A stretch of 64,000 nt of DNA, taken from contig NZ_GL982514.1 of the NCBI RefSeq assembly GCF_000220255.1, forward strand, positions 204,774 to 268,773, read 5' to 3'. The translations under genes were made by a program, and so were the position numbers. The stretch is from Prevotella pallens ATCC 700821. Lineage in GTDB: Bacteria; Bacteroidota; Bacteroidia; Bacteroidales; Bacteroidaceae. Shown one piece after another: positions 52,945 to 62,049 of this stretch. Below the pieces are notes generated by a model. It ran no database searches. It worked only from the letters and a program-made list of their open reading frames with translations, and was not told the origin of the DNA. Within the stretch, counting starts at the first letter, position 1; each line of letters starts with the position of its first letter.

Positions 52945-54630
52945 CTATAGTTCTCCGAGTGCCTTTTTAAGTGCTACTTGTGCGGTTCGAACATCTATTT
53001 CGGCATCAACAATGGCAGTCTTTGCCGACATCCATGCCGTTTGTGCTTGCATAACATCGGTAACTGTCATTACTCCTTCCTTAAATCCGAGGTTGGCAAC
53101 ACGTAGGTTTTCTTCTGCCGAAGCCATATTCTTGTTAGCCGTAGCCAGGCGACTATTGGCGTTTTTAAGGCGGAAACGAGTTTGTTCTACCTCTAATCTA
53201 ATCTTGTTTCGTACGTCGTTCAGTTCCATTTGTGCCATTTGGGTAGCTGTTCGAGCGGCTCTCACCTTGTATTTGCCTTCTCCCCAGTTCCAAATGGGTA
53301 CGTGTAACACCAGTCCAACACTCCAAATGTCTTTGAATTTCTGTTCAAATCCGTTGAAAGCATTGGGGTTCGATACGGTATAACCTGCTGTTAAGGCTAG
53401 GTGTGGACGATAAAGTGCTTGTATTATTTTGGTGTTTTGTTTGGTAATATCTACTGTATTTTGTAGTATTCGTACCTCTGGACGAGCATTAAAAGTAGTA
53501 TCTACATTATTATAATGTGTAGGAACAAAACCTGAAAGATTGTCTGTTGCTTCGTCTTCGAGTATTAAATCGCCATCAAGAGGTAGTCCACAAAGCTGAC
53601 AAAGTGCCATTTTCGCTAACGAAATGCCATTTTCTATTTCCGAAATGGTAAGGTTTGCGGTGTTTTCAGCTACTGAAACCTTCAGACCATCAGCCTTTGT
53701 TGCAACGCCGGCATCGTACATTTTAGTTACATTATCGTGCAGCTTGCTTATTAGATTGCGGTATTGTATAGCCAGTATCGACTTTTTTTGGAGCGAAACA
53801 ATAAGCCAATATGCATTATCAACGGCAAAAAGCACTGTTTGTTGCTTTAGTTTTATATCGTTTTGAGCAAACTCTTCGCCAATGGTAGCTATGTCGTTGA
53901 GTGCTTTTATGCCTCCTCCCATATATATAGGCTGCGTAACCATAATGCCAGCAGCATACATATTCTTTGTGTTTGTACGCAATCCGCGTCGTATTGTCTC
54001 ACCAATGTTGTTGCCTGCTTGGGATAGTGGCGTTGTAATACCACCTAAAACATCGGCTAATCGTTGGGCTACTTGAGCCGAAATGAAGCCTTGTTGTTGC
54101 AGCTGACCAATGGTTTGACCAATCTGACTGCCTACCTGACCTACTGTTGTAGACCCTAATGAAGAGAGAGTTTGCTTTTGTTTATCGTTCAGAAGCGATA
54201 TTTCGCGCGACAGATGCTCGTATCCTGCCATACCAGTAACACGTGGTAGATACTTAGTTTTGGCAGCTTTGTGTGTGTCTTCGGCTATTTGAGCAGTCAA
54301 TTTAGATATTGCCAGCTGTTTATTATTAGCCAAAGCCAGTTCACGACAACGCTTTAACGACAGCACATTGCGTCTTTCTGCAATCACTTCTTGGCTTTCT
54401 GCCGTTCCGTTTTCCATCTTATCGGCAGCTGTTTCCTGCGTTGTTGCAGTGTTTTCTAGTGCCATCGAAGTTTGCACTTTATGTTTTTCGCCTATTGTTT
54501 TTTGCGCAATTGAGGGCTGTATTTCCAGCCTTCTCAGTGGCTTTTCCTGTATAATAGAAGCCATTTCTTGCGAAAAAACAAAATTAACAGCACCTAAAAA
54601 TATGCTGAAAAGCAACGTTCGTTTTATCAT
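52945..54630 (-). CDS. TolC-family outer-membrane efflux protein
   Basis: Outer-membrane channel of 561 residues with a signal peptide (MIKRTLLFSIFLGAVNFVFS). About 70 poorly conserved residues precede the first OEP repeat (LSLKRCRELALANNKQLAISKL), the second starts near AERRPEVRILQNTV and ends with VTDVMQAQTAWMSAKTAIVDAEID. Gly/Gln-rich insert at residues 150-215. First gene of the efflux unit. Array R9, with three promoter boxes aimed at this gene, begins 39 nt upstream of the start. Confidence 0.92.
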   Translation of the reverse strand: MIKRTLLFSIFLGAVNFVFSQEMASIIQEKPLRRLEIQPSIAQKTIGEKHKVQTSMALENTATTQETAADKMENGTAESQEVIAERRNVLSLKRCRELALANNKQLAISKLTAQIAEDTHKAAKTKYLPRVTGMAGYEHLSREISLLNDKQKQTLSSLGSTTVGQVGSQIGQTIGQLQQQGFISAQVAQRLADVLGGITTPLSQAGNNIGETIRRGLRTNTKNMYAAGIMVTQPIYMGGGIKALNDIATIGEEFAQNDIKLKQQTVLFAVDNAYWLIVSLQKKSILAIQYRNLISKLHDNVTKMYDAGVATKADGLKVSVAENTANLTISEIENGISLAKMALCQLCGLPLDGDLILEDEATDNLSGFVPTHYNNVDTTFNARPEVRILQNTVDITKQNTKIIQALYRPHLALTAGYTVSNPNAFNGFEQKFKDIWSVGLVLHVPIWNWGEGKYKVRAARTATQMAQMELNDVRNKIRLEVEQTRFRLKNANSRLATANKNMASAEENLRVANLGFKEGVMTVTDVMQAQTAWMSAKTAIVDAEIDVRTAQVALKKALGEL

Positions 54631-54668
54631 AAAGTTCTATTCTATATCTAATACTGCCATTTTTTAAT

Positions 54669-54800
54669 TCCCAAAGTATGGTTTTTGCATTCCCAAAGTA
54701 TGGTTTTTGCGTTCCAAAAGTATGGTTTTTGCGTTCCAAAAGTATGGTTTTTGCATTCCAAAAGTATGGTTTTTACATTTCGTACAGTTGGTTTTGTACC
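54669..54800. repeat. 22-bp palindromic repeat array R9 upstream of tolC (5 units plus a decayed one)
   Basis: Units start at 54669, 54691, 54713, 54735 and 54757, all with core GTATGG, followed by a decayed unit at 54779. Units 3-5 carry exact TACTTTTG boxes on the minus strand (54715, 54737, 54759) directed at the TolC gene; units 1 and 2 have lost the box by one base (CCCAAAG instead of CCAAAAG). No other promoter box is seen between the array and the TolC start. It accounts for much of the 431-bp gap to the DUF4492 gene. Confidence 0.92.
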
Positions 54801-55007
54801 TTAAAGCAACCTATATTTTGTAGTTCAAAAAACTTAATTCGTACTAAATTAAACCTTGCTTGGCACTTGATAGTACTATCTTCTGTAACTTAATACAAAG
54901 GTAAACTATTTGTAATATCGCCCCAAATAAATAGCTTTATTATTTCTTTATTTTCGTTAAAGTGGGTAAAATAAAAGAAAAAATGCCTAAGTTTTATTTT
55001 TATTTCT

Positions 55008-55015
55008 TACTTTTG
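55008..55015 (+). promoter_or_regulatory. Promoter -7 box of the DUF4492-cydAB operon
   Basis: TACTTTTG, exact TAnnTTTG, 46 nt before the DUF4492 ATG. Confidence 0.55.
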
Positions 55016-55061
55016 CACCATACAATTGTATATAGTACACATTACGAAACAATTACATTAA

Positions 55062-55280
55062 ATGCGCAAAAGAGGCTTTATATATAGGGTTTTTGACTTA
55101 TACTACGATGGATTTCGTAGTATGACGCTTGGCAAAACGCTATGGCTTGTAATATTAATAAAGCTCTTTATTATGTTTTTTGTCCTAAAATTGTTCTTTT
55201 TTCCGAACTTTATAAAAGAGCATTCTAAGGGTGGTGATGACGCAAAATTCGTTGAAAAGGAAATGTTAAAGCGCAACTAA
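55062..55280 (+). CDS. DUF4492 small membrane protein
   Basis: A 72-residue protein with a conserved start (FIYRVFDLYYDGFRSMTLGK), one membrane helix (LWLVILIKLFIMFFVLKLFFF) and a short polar tail. DUF4492 genes lie just before cydAB in many Bacteroidota, suggesting a small accessory subunit of cytochrome bd, comparable to CydX in position; this is inference from context. 162 nt separate it from cydA. Confidence 0.82.
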   Translation: MRKRGFIYRVFDLYYDGFRSMTLGKTLWLVILIKLFIMFFVLKLFFFPNFIKEHSKGGDDAKFVEKEMLKRN

Positions 55281-55442
55281 ATGTTATGGATAGAGACTTT
55301 TTAAAGCCTACTATTATAGAATATGTGAATTGGTTATGGTGTATATAGTAAATTGTATGGTGTGTTTAAGCATCTGTTATGTGTAGAAATGAGAATAAAC
55401 GAGGGAACTATAAATAAATTCTAACAGTTATATTATTAAGAA

Positions 55443-56978
55443 ATGGGAAATCTATTATTAACCATCGACCCCGATGTTGTGAACTGGTCGCGTGCTCAGT
55501 TTGCGCTAACAGCCATCTATCACTGGCTGTTTGTGCCGCTAACACTTGGTCTTGCTCTCATTATGGGGATTATGGAAACGTACTATTATCGTACGGGAGA
55601 GATGTTTTGGAAAAAGACGGCGCAGTTTTGGCAACGTCTTTTCGGTATTAACTTTGCTATGGGAGTAGCTACTGGCATCATATTGGAGTTCGAATTCGGA
55701 ACCAATTGGAGTAATTACTCTTGGTTTGTAGGCGATATCTTCGGTGCTCCGCTAGCTATTGAGGGTATGTTAGCCTTCTTTATGGAATCTACTTTCGTGG
55801 CTGTTATGTTCTTTGGGTGGAAGAAAGTGTCGCCCGGATTCCATCTTGCGTCTACCTGGCTTACGGGTATTGGCGCCACAATATCGGCTTGGTGGATTCT
55901 TGTAGCCAATGCTTGGATGCAGAATCCTGTGGGTTGTGAATTCAATCCAGACACCATGCGTAACGAAATGACCTCGTTTTGGGAAGTTGCTTTAAGCCCT
56001 ATGGCTGTGAATAAGTTTACCCATACCGTTACATCTGCATGGGTTTTGGGTGCAGCTTTCTGTGTTGGCGTTAGCTGTTGGTACCTTTTGAAGAAGCGAC
56101 ATGTAGACTTTGCGCGCAAAAGTCTAAAGGTTGGCGCTGTCGTAGGACTATGTGCGTCGTTGCTTACTGCCGTTGCTGGCGACGAATCGGCTTATCTTGT
56201 GGCACAACATCAGCCTATGAAGCTTGCAGCAATGGAGGCTTTGTACGAAGGAGGCAGGGGAGAAGCTCTTACGGGGGTGGCTCTTGTGAATCCATTTGCA
56301 CAGCCCGACTACACAAAAGAGACAGAACCACCAATGAAAATTGCTGTTCCTAAGGTGCTTTCGTTCCTTGCTACACGCGATTTTAACGGTTATGTGCCTG
56401 GTATTCGTAACATTATTAATGGTTACACAAAGGACGATGGCACGGTAGAACTACCACTTAAAGAGAAAATTATACGTGGAAAACAAGCCATAGAAGCCCT
56501 TAAAGCCTATCGTGGAGGACAGAAAACAGATGCCAATATAAAGACTTTGAAGGAGAACATGAAGTACTTTGGTTATGGCTACATTAAGAATGCAGACCAA
56601 ACTGTGCCACCTATTGGTATCAATTTCTGGGCATTCCGCTTTATGGTAGGCTTAGGAGCATTGTTCATTTTGGTGTTTGCCATTATCTTGTTTGTGCTTT
56701 ATAGAAAGGATATAAGCCGTCCACGTCTATTGCAAATTGTGGGTGTTGCACTTATTCCGTTGGCATATATTGCTAGCGAATGTGGGTGGTTGGTAGCCGA
56801 ATTTGGGCGTCAGCCTTGGACAATACAGGATATGTTGCCTACATGGGCAGCTGTTAGCGACCTCAATAGTGGGAGTGTTGCACTTACATTCTTCTTGTTC
56901 TTATTCCTATTTACGGCTATGCTTCTAGTAGAAATAAGTATTATGTGTAAACAAATAAAGAAAGGACCGCAGCTATGA
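55443..56978 (+). CDS. cydA: Cytochrome bd ubiquinol oxidase subunit I
   Basis: Haem-bearing subunit of the bd oxidase, 511 residues, using quinol to reduce oxygen at low concentration. Features: RAQFALTAIYHWLFVPLTLGLAL (axial His), FGINFAMGVATGIILEFEFGTNWSNYSWFVGDIFG, the quinol region, and GWLVAEFGRQPWTIQDMLPT near the C-terminus. Nine predicted membrane helices. The stop overlaps the cydB start in ATGA. Confidence 0.95.
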   Translation: MGNLLLTIDPDVVNWSRAQFALTAIYHWLFVPLTLGLALIMGIMETYYYRTGEMFWKKTAQFWQRLFGINFAMGVATGIILEFEFGTNWSNYSWFVGDIFGAPLAIEGMLAFFMESTFVAVMFFGWKKVSPGFHLASTWLTGIGATISAWWILVANAWMQNPVGCEFNPDTMRNEMTSFWEVALSPMAVNKFTHTVTSAWVLGAAFCVGVSCWYLLKKRHVDFARKSLKVGAVVGLCASLLTAVAGDESAYLVAQHQPMKLAAMEALYEGGRGEALTGVALVNPFAQPDYTKETEPPMKIAVPKVLSFLATRDFNGYVPGIRNIINGYTKDDGTVELPLKEKIIRGKQAIEALKAYRGGQKTDANIKTLKENMKYFGYGYIKNADQTVPPIGINFWAFRFMVGLGALFILVFAIILFVLYRKDISRPRLLQIVGVALIPLAYIASECGWLVAEFGRQPWTIQDMLPTWAAVSDLNSGSVALTFFLFLFLFTAMLLVEISIMCKQIKKGPQL

Positions 56979-58117
56979 CATACGATTTTTTGCAACATTA
57001 TTGGTGGTTTCTAATTGCACTCTTAGGGGCATTGCTTGTCTTCTTGATGTTTGTGCAGGGAGCAAACTCTATGATTTTTCAATTAGGAAAGACTGATGTA
57101 GAACGCCGTATGGTGGTAAACTCTACAGGACGTAAGTGGGAATTTACTTTCACTACCCTGGTAACGTTTGGCGGAGCCTTCTTTGCTTCGTTCCCATTGT
57201 TCTATTCTACCAGCTTCGGTTCGGCTTATTGGGTGTGGATTATCATTCTTTTCTCGTTCATAATTCAGGCTGTTAGCTACGAGTTTCAGAACAAAGCAGG
57301 TAATCTTTTGGGTGTAAAAACCTTCCAAACGTGCCTAATTATAAATGGTATAGTAGGACCATTGTTGCTTGGCGGTGCCGTTGCAACCTTCTTTACAGGG
57401 TCTAATTTCATGGTAGAAAAGGCTAATATAGTAAACAGTATGCAGCCTGTTATCTCTCATTGGGCTAATGCTTCACGCGGATTAGACGTGTTATTGAATC
57501 CATGGGTGGTTGTTTTTGGAATTGCCGTTGTGTTTCTCGCACGCGTGTTGGGCATTCTTTATATTAATAATAATGTGTCCGACGATGCCATACGTGCACG
57601 CATTCGTCCGCAATTGCTTCTAAACACCATACTGTTCCTTGTGTTTTTCCTTGCATTCTTGGGCAAAACCCTTCTTGGTAGTGGCTATGCGGTAAATGCA
57701 GAAGGTGCCATAGTAATGGAAGAAATGAAGTATTTGCACAATCTTATAGATATGTGGTACTTGGCTCTTGTGCTTTTGGTGGGCGTGTTGTTGGTGCTTT
57801 TTGGCATTGTACGCACACTTTTGCAAAAAAACTACATAAAAGGCATTTGGCCAACAGGCATTGGCGTGGTGTTAGTTGTAATAGTTTTGTTCCTTATAGC
57901 AGGCTATAACAACACAGCATACTACCCATCTACTGCCGAATTGCAGAGTTCTTTAACTATTAAGAACAGTTGTTCGAGCGAGTTTACCCTCACCGCAATG
58001 TTCTATGCAAGCCTGATTGCACCATTTGTTTTGGGTTATATCTTCTGTGCTTGGCGCAGTATTGATAGCAAAAAGATTGACCGCCAGGAGATTGAGGACG
58101 ACGATCACGCTTATTAA
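56975..58117 (+). CDS. cydB: Cytochrome bd ubiquinol oxidase subunit II
   Basis: Second bd oxidase subunit, 380 residues, eight or nine membrane helices. Starts YDFLQHYWWFLIALLGALLVFLMFVQGANSM with the conserved GAN motif; near the end FYASLIAPFVLGYIFCAWRSID. Translationally coupled to cydA. An intrinsic terminator follows at 58175. Confidence 0.94.
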   Translation: MTYDFLQHYWWFLIALLGALLVFLMFVQGANSMIFQLGKTDVERRMVVNSTGRKWEFTFTTLVTFGGAFFASFPLFYSTSFGSAYWVWIIILFSFIIQAVSYEFQNKAGNLLGVKTFQTCLIINGIVGPLLLGGAVATFFTGSNFMVEKANIVNSMQPVISHWANASRGLDVLLNPWVVVFGIAVVFLARVLGILYINNNVSDDAIRARIRPQLLLNTILFLVFFLAFLGKTLLGSGYAVNAEGAIVMEEMKYLHNLIDMWYLALVLLVGVLLVLFGIVRTLLQKNYIKGIWPTGIGVVLVVIVLFLIAGYNNTAYYPSTAELQSSLTIKNSCSSEFTLTAMFYASLIAPFVLGYIFCAWRSIDSKKIDRQEIEDDDHAY

Positions 58118-58174
58118 CAACTCTTTTTCATTTCATTGTTTTAGCCTCAATAGTGGTTAAACAATATATAGTAG

Positions 58175-58212
58175 TGCGATGTATTCCGAACGAATGCATC
58201 GCATTTTTATTT
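58175..58212 (+). terminator. Intrinsic terminator of cydAB
   Basis: TGCGATGTATTC and GAATGCATCGCA pair over 12 bp with one G-T wobble and a 5-nt loop, followed by TTTTTATTTT. Confidence 0.85.
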
Positions 58213-58310
58213 TATTTTGTAGACAATAGTACCCAATTTATTCAGCAACAACAATAGCACATTTCTGCATATTTATGGTGCATATATTGTGAAAGATACT
58301 CTACCGAAAA

Positions 58311-58398
58311 ACAAAAGATAGGTTTTTACCTTGCAAAAACCCCCTTTTTGCATTATAAAAACCCCCTTTTTGCACGCCAAAAACCCCCTTTTTGAAAT
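58311..58398. repeat. 22-bp palindromic repeat array R10 (4 units)
   Basis: Units start at 58311, 58333, 58355 and 58377; the first has a decayed core GATAGG, the others CCCCC. It lies after the cydAB terminator and well before the C10 peptidase promoter, in a 745-bp gap. The right flank (TGCCTTTGTAAC) resembles the reverse complement of the left flank of R5. Confidence 0.9.
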
Positions 58399-58572
58399 GC
58401 CTTTGTAACTATTTGACTTTCAGAAAGATATATTACAGCGCAACGATACGTATATTTGCATATATACACGAAAACAATTTTATATATTCATATTCAATTT
58501 ATTGGAATGTTAAAAAACACTTATAATAATGCTTTATTTACCTTATGTTATACTTATTTAAGAATAAAGGGT

Positions 58573-58580
58573 TATATTTG
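58573..58580 (+). promoter_or_regulatory. Promoter -7 box of the C10 peptidase gene
   Basis: TATATTTG, exact TAnnTTTG, about 282 nt before the start codon. If used, the mRNA has a leader of roughly 275 nt, very long for this window. Confidence 0.5.
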
Positions 58581-58862
58581 CACCGCAGATTGAGAACCTG
58601 TATAAGGCAATTTTTTTGCAATTAAGCTTGTTTGAGCACTGCAAAAACAAGACTTACATTGGCTAAAAGAATTGTTTTCGTTCAAAAAAACGTACAATGT
58701 TAGCTGTGCTTAGGCATTGAAACAATGAGAGAACGCACGCTTTAAAGAACGAAAAAAGAGCTAAAACAAACCTAAACACGCTGCAAAACAGAAAGACTTA
58801 AAGCTCTTATCAATTCACAATAGTTATCATAAAACCAAATAGTTACAACTAAATTTAAAAGC
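58581..58862 (+). promoter_or_regulatory. Long untranslated leader of the C10 peptidase gene
   Basis: About 275 nt of A-rich sequence without an open frame of note between the promoter box and the ATG. No ORF, array or strong hairpin is seen. It could hold RNA-based control; I recognise no riboswitch. Confidence 0.4.
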
Positions 58863-61853
58863 ATGAAACGTAGTTTAAATCTTTTGCTGCTATTTGCGAT
58901 ACTCGCAATACCTGCCTTTGCCGAACGAATTTCACGGACAGAGGCACAACGCATAGCACAAAACTTCTTTGCAAAAAAACTTCAACGGAATGTTAAAACA
59001 ACCCTAATGGCACTGCCAAAAAGGTTGTTGCCCAGTACACCCACCACACCTTCGTATGCACCTTTCTATATTTATAATGTAGAAAACAACGGCGGATTTG
59101 TTATTGTATCGGGCGATGACGCCATCGGAAACATCATAGGATATAGCGATAATGGTACCTTCGATTTGGAAGGAGCACCCGATAACGTTGTAACTATGAT
59201 GCAAATGTTTGCACGTACCATTGAAAACCAACAGCGTACAGGCTCTACCGACTTCGTAAAAGAAGACGAACGAGTGGCACCACACGGCGAAGTGAAGGTG
59301 AAACCACTACTAAAAAACATTCAATGGGGGCAAGATGCACCATTCTTTAACAAGATGCCAGAACGCAAAGCAACCGAAAACAACCCAAAAGAACGATATT
59401 ATGTGGGGTGTGTAGCTACCGCAATGGCACAAATTATGCGCTACTATAAATGGCCAATGCAGGGAACTGGCAATATGACTTACACCGACAATCTTGGTAA
59501 AAAACACATTGTAGATTTTGCATCAGCCACCTTCGATTGGACAAAAATGCCCGAACGGTTAGAGATTGATAATGCCGATGAAACCGAAAATAATATGGTT
59601 GCCACACTAAGCAGCCTTGCAGCATTTAGCGTACACATGTCTTTTATGCCCAGTGGTGAGGCTGGAGCCTACTCGCAAGCCGTTACTGGCGCAATGGTAA
59701 ACCACTTTGGATACGACACAGGTATAGCCTATAAAAAGCGCGAGTACTATTCTACACCGCAATGGATAGCTATGATAAAGACAGAACTAGATGCAGGACG
59801 TCCCGTTTTCTACTCAGCTTCGAACGAAGATGGTAAAGGCGGACACGCTTTTGTGTGCGATGGATACGACAGCGAAGACTATTTCCACTTTAATTGGGGC
59901 TGGTATGGCAAGAGTAACGGATACTTTAGAGTGAACGCTCTCGAACCCTATGCACTCGGAATTGGAGCTAATGGCGGCGGATATAACCTTCAGCAAGAAA
60001 TAATTACGGGTATAAAGCCTCTCGATAGTGCCAATCCTGGCAAAAAACAATGGGCTATTTTTGGTTCGAGCAGACTATCTGTGGTTGAAGCAGAAGGGCA
60101 AATACTTGGAATGCAACGCATTGATAGCCACGATTGCGATAAGTTTACAGGGAAAGTTGCACTTGTTTTGTTGGATAAAAATAAAGAAGTAAAAGCCATT
60201 TTAAAGCAAGACGACAAAGTGTTTGATGCCGTAAAGCTAGACGGAAATCTCTATACTACAGGCTACTACATTAGTAATTGGATACATAAAAACATAGAAA
60301 ATAATGTGCCAGATGGTAGCGATTACAGCATACAATTTGCCGTTAAAGCCGACAATAGTAACGATTGGCAGTTGGTGCTTTGCCCTAACAACCTGCCAAA
60401 TTATGCTGCAGCAACAGTGAAGAACAACACTATTGTGAGCGTAAAACAAAACGAACCTGTGCCAAATGTAACACTTGTGAAACCTATTACGGCAGAAAAC
60501 GAATTGCACGCAAAAGGTTCTGGTAAGTTCACACTAGTGCTAAAGAATAATAGCAACGACTTTATTCTCAACCATATATGGCTCAAATTCACAGACGTAA
60601 ACAACGATTCGAAAGTTTATTACGTGCACGAAGACGATAAAAAAACATTCCATCAGGTTTACGATAATAGCGAAAAAACAATACAATTGCTATGCGAACT
60701 ACCAGAAGATATGCCTTCTGGTAAATACAAAGTATCGGCTTTCGAAAAGAATGTGAATGTTTCTAAACCTAAAGACGATGCTACCGAAGAAGAGAAACAA
60801 CGCTACAGAGAACGAATTGCAATGTGGGAGAACTACCCATTCGTACCTGGTTTTAGCGAAGAAAATATACTAGAGGTACGCGAAGAGGTAACAACTCCAG
60901 TGTTCTATCAGGACGGTGAGATGCTATGGATAAGCAGTAGCAATAAAGAAAATAACGCAGCTGTAAAGCAAGGAGATATTATTGCCATTCTGCAAAACGC
61001 ACAAAACTACGGTGCAGCAGGCACTTCGGCATTGCTAATGAAGGCAATAGACGTTGCCGACCATAGTAAAATGTACGATATTGTGCAGACTAAAGAAGCT
61101 AATTATAAGAAGATGGAACTGGCAAAAGGGGTATATTCGTCTCGTTTAGACTTAGCTCCAGGTAAGTATTTGCTAGTCCCTTACTATGTGGTAAACGGTG
61201 TAGAAACACCTATGGGAGGCAAAAAGAAAGAATATACACTAGAGGTTCTCGACAACGAAGCCATAGAAATAGCATGCACAGAGTTCACAATTCCAACCAC
61301 AGACTTAGAAAATGGAAAGCGAACAGACAACTTTAAGATTAAAATAACAGCACGAAAAACAGTGAAGGGAGTACCTCTTTATGTACGTTTGCGCCCTCTT
61401 ACTCGCACAGGAGGTATGTTAGCGTTTATGAAAACAATAAGTTTAGACGAAGGAAAAAGCGCAGAATACACCTTCGCACTAACTCCCGATGCTGCATTAA
61501 AGCCCGGTACGTATCTGCTTTATGCCGAATATCGCCCCAAAGGAAAGGCGTATGGACAAGAAGTTCCCCTTGCTGGCAACAACACACAAACCGTTTATAT
61601 AGATACAAAAGCAGGTGTAAAAAATGTTCAAACCAACGAAACAGAACTAGATTGCACTATAAACGGCAACACAATTTGCATTAACAATACACAGAAAGTA
61701 TGTCGTATAGATGTCTATAGCATAGCTGGTAGAAAGCTATTCGGCACATCTAACATTGCAAATACCATTAACTTGCCCATACAAAATGGCATCTATGTAG
61801 TGCGAATAGCAACAACTAACGGAATAATAACAAAGAAAATAGCAGTAAAATAA
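58863..61853 (+). CDS. C10-family (streptopain/interpain-like) secreted cysteine peptidase
   Basis: Secreted protease precursor of 996 residues. Signal peptide (MKRSLNLLLLFAILAIPAFA), propeptide of the Inhibitor/Spi type (residues about 20-145), then the catalytic C10 domain with Cys183 in YYVGCVATAMAQ and His328 in KGGHAFVCDGYD, followed by FHFNWGWYGKSNGYF. The remaining 600 residues are immunoglobulin-like beta domains, and the last about 75 form a type IX secretion sorting domain (CRIDVYSIAGRKLFG...NGIYVVRIATTNGIITKKIAVK). The nearest well-known relative is interpain A of Prevotella intermedia, which degrades complement C3 and haemoglobin; this one is longer. Single gene with its own terminator. 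Confidence 0.92.
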   Translation: MKRSLNLLLLFAILAIPAFAERISRTEAQRIAQNFFAKKLQRNVKTTLMALPKRLLPSTPTTPSYAPFYIYNVENNGGFVIVSGDDAIGNIIGYSDNGTFDLEGAPDNVVTMMQMFARTIENQQRTGSTDFVKEDERVAPHGEVKVKPLLKNIQWGQDAPFFNKMPERKATENNPKERYYVGCVATAMAQIMRYYKWPMQGTGNMTYTDNLGKKHIVDFASATFDWTKMPERLEIDNADETENNMVATLSSLAAFSVHMSFMPSGEAGAYSQAVTGAMVNHFGYDTGIAYKKREYYSTPQWIAMIKTELDAGRPVFYSASNEDGKGGHAFVCDGYDSEDYFHFNWGWYGKSNGYFRVNALEPYALGIGANGGGYNLQQEIITGIKPLDSANPGKKQWAIFGSSRLSVVEAEGQILGMQRIDSHDCDKFTGKVALVLLDKNKEVKAILKQDDKVFDAVKLDGNLYTTGYYISNWIHKNIENNVPDGSDYSIQFAVKADNSNDWQLVLCPNNLPNYAAATVKNNTIVSVKQNEPVPNVTLVKPITAENELHAKGSGKFTLVLKNNSNDFILNHIWLKFTDVNNDSKVYYVHEDDKKTFHQVYDNSEKTIQLLCELPEDMPSGKYKVSAFEKNVNVSKPKDDATEEEKQRYRERIAMWENYPFVPGFSEENILEVREEVTTPVFYQDGEMLWISSSNKENNAAVKQGDIIAILQNAQNYGAAGTSALLMKAIDVADHSKMYDIVQTKEANYKKMELAKGVYSSRLDLAPGKYLLVPYYVVNGVETPMGGKKKEYTLEVLDNEAIEIACTEFTIPTTDLENGKRTDNFKIKITARKTVKGVPLYVRLRPLTRTGGMLAFMKTISLDEGKSAEYTFALTPDAALKPGTYLLYAEYRPKGKAYGQEVPLAGNNTQTVYIDTKAGVKNVQTNETELDCTINGNTICINNTQKVCRIDVYSIAGRKLFGTSNIANTINLPIQNGIYVVRIATTNGIITKKIAVK

Positions 61854-61877
61854 GGAATATTGCATATTAAACAATAT

Positions 61878-61914
61878 AAAAGGGCGTCCTAAAATAGAAG
61901 GGCGCTCTTTTTAA
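61878..61914 (+). terminator. Intrinsic terminator of the C10 peptidase gene
   Basis: AAAAGGGCGTCC pairs with GGGCGCTCTTTT over 12 bp with two wobbles and a 10-nt loop; further T bases follow. Confidence 0.75.
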
Positions 61915-61966
61915 TATCAACCTTAAAAAAAAACGAAATATATTTCAATATGTGCAAGAAAATACG

Positions 61967-61974
61967 TAATTTTG
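61967..61974 (+). promoter_or_regulatory. Promoter -7 box of the TPR-ribH unit
   Basis: TAATTTTG, exact TAnnTTTG, 75 nt before the ATG at 62050. Confidence 0.5.
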
Positions 61975-62049
61975 CCACGTTATATCAACTTTTAGCAATC
62001 AATAGTGTTGCAACGACAAAGCGAAAATAATAAAATAATATAAACAAAC

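Noticed and set aside
54678..54893. Short open frames in the repeat arrays (repeating KYGF, KVWF, SMVF peptides)
   Set aside because: The 22-bp period shifts frame by one base at each unit, which produces all three peptides in turn on either strand. The frames exist only because the unit lacks stop codons.
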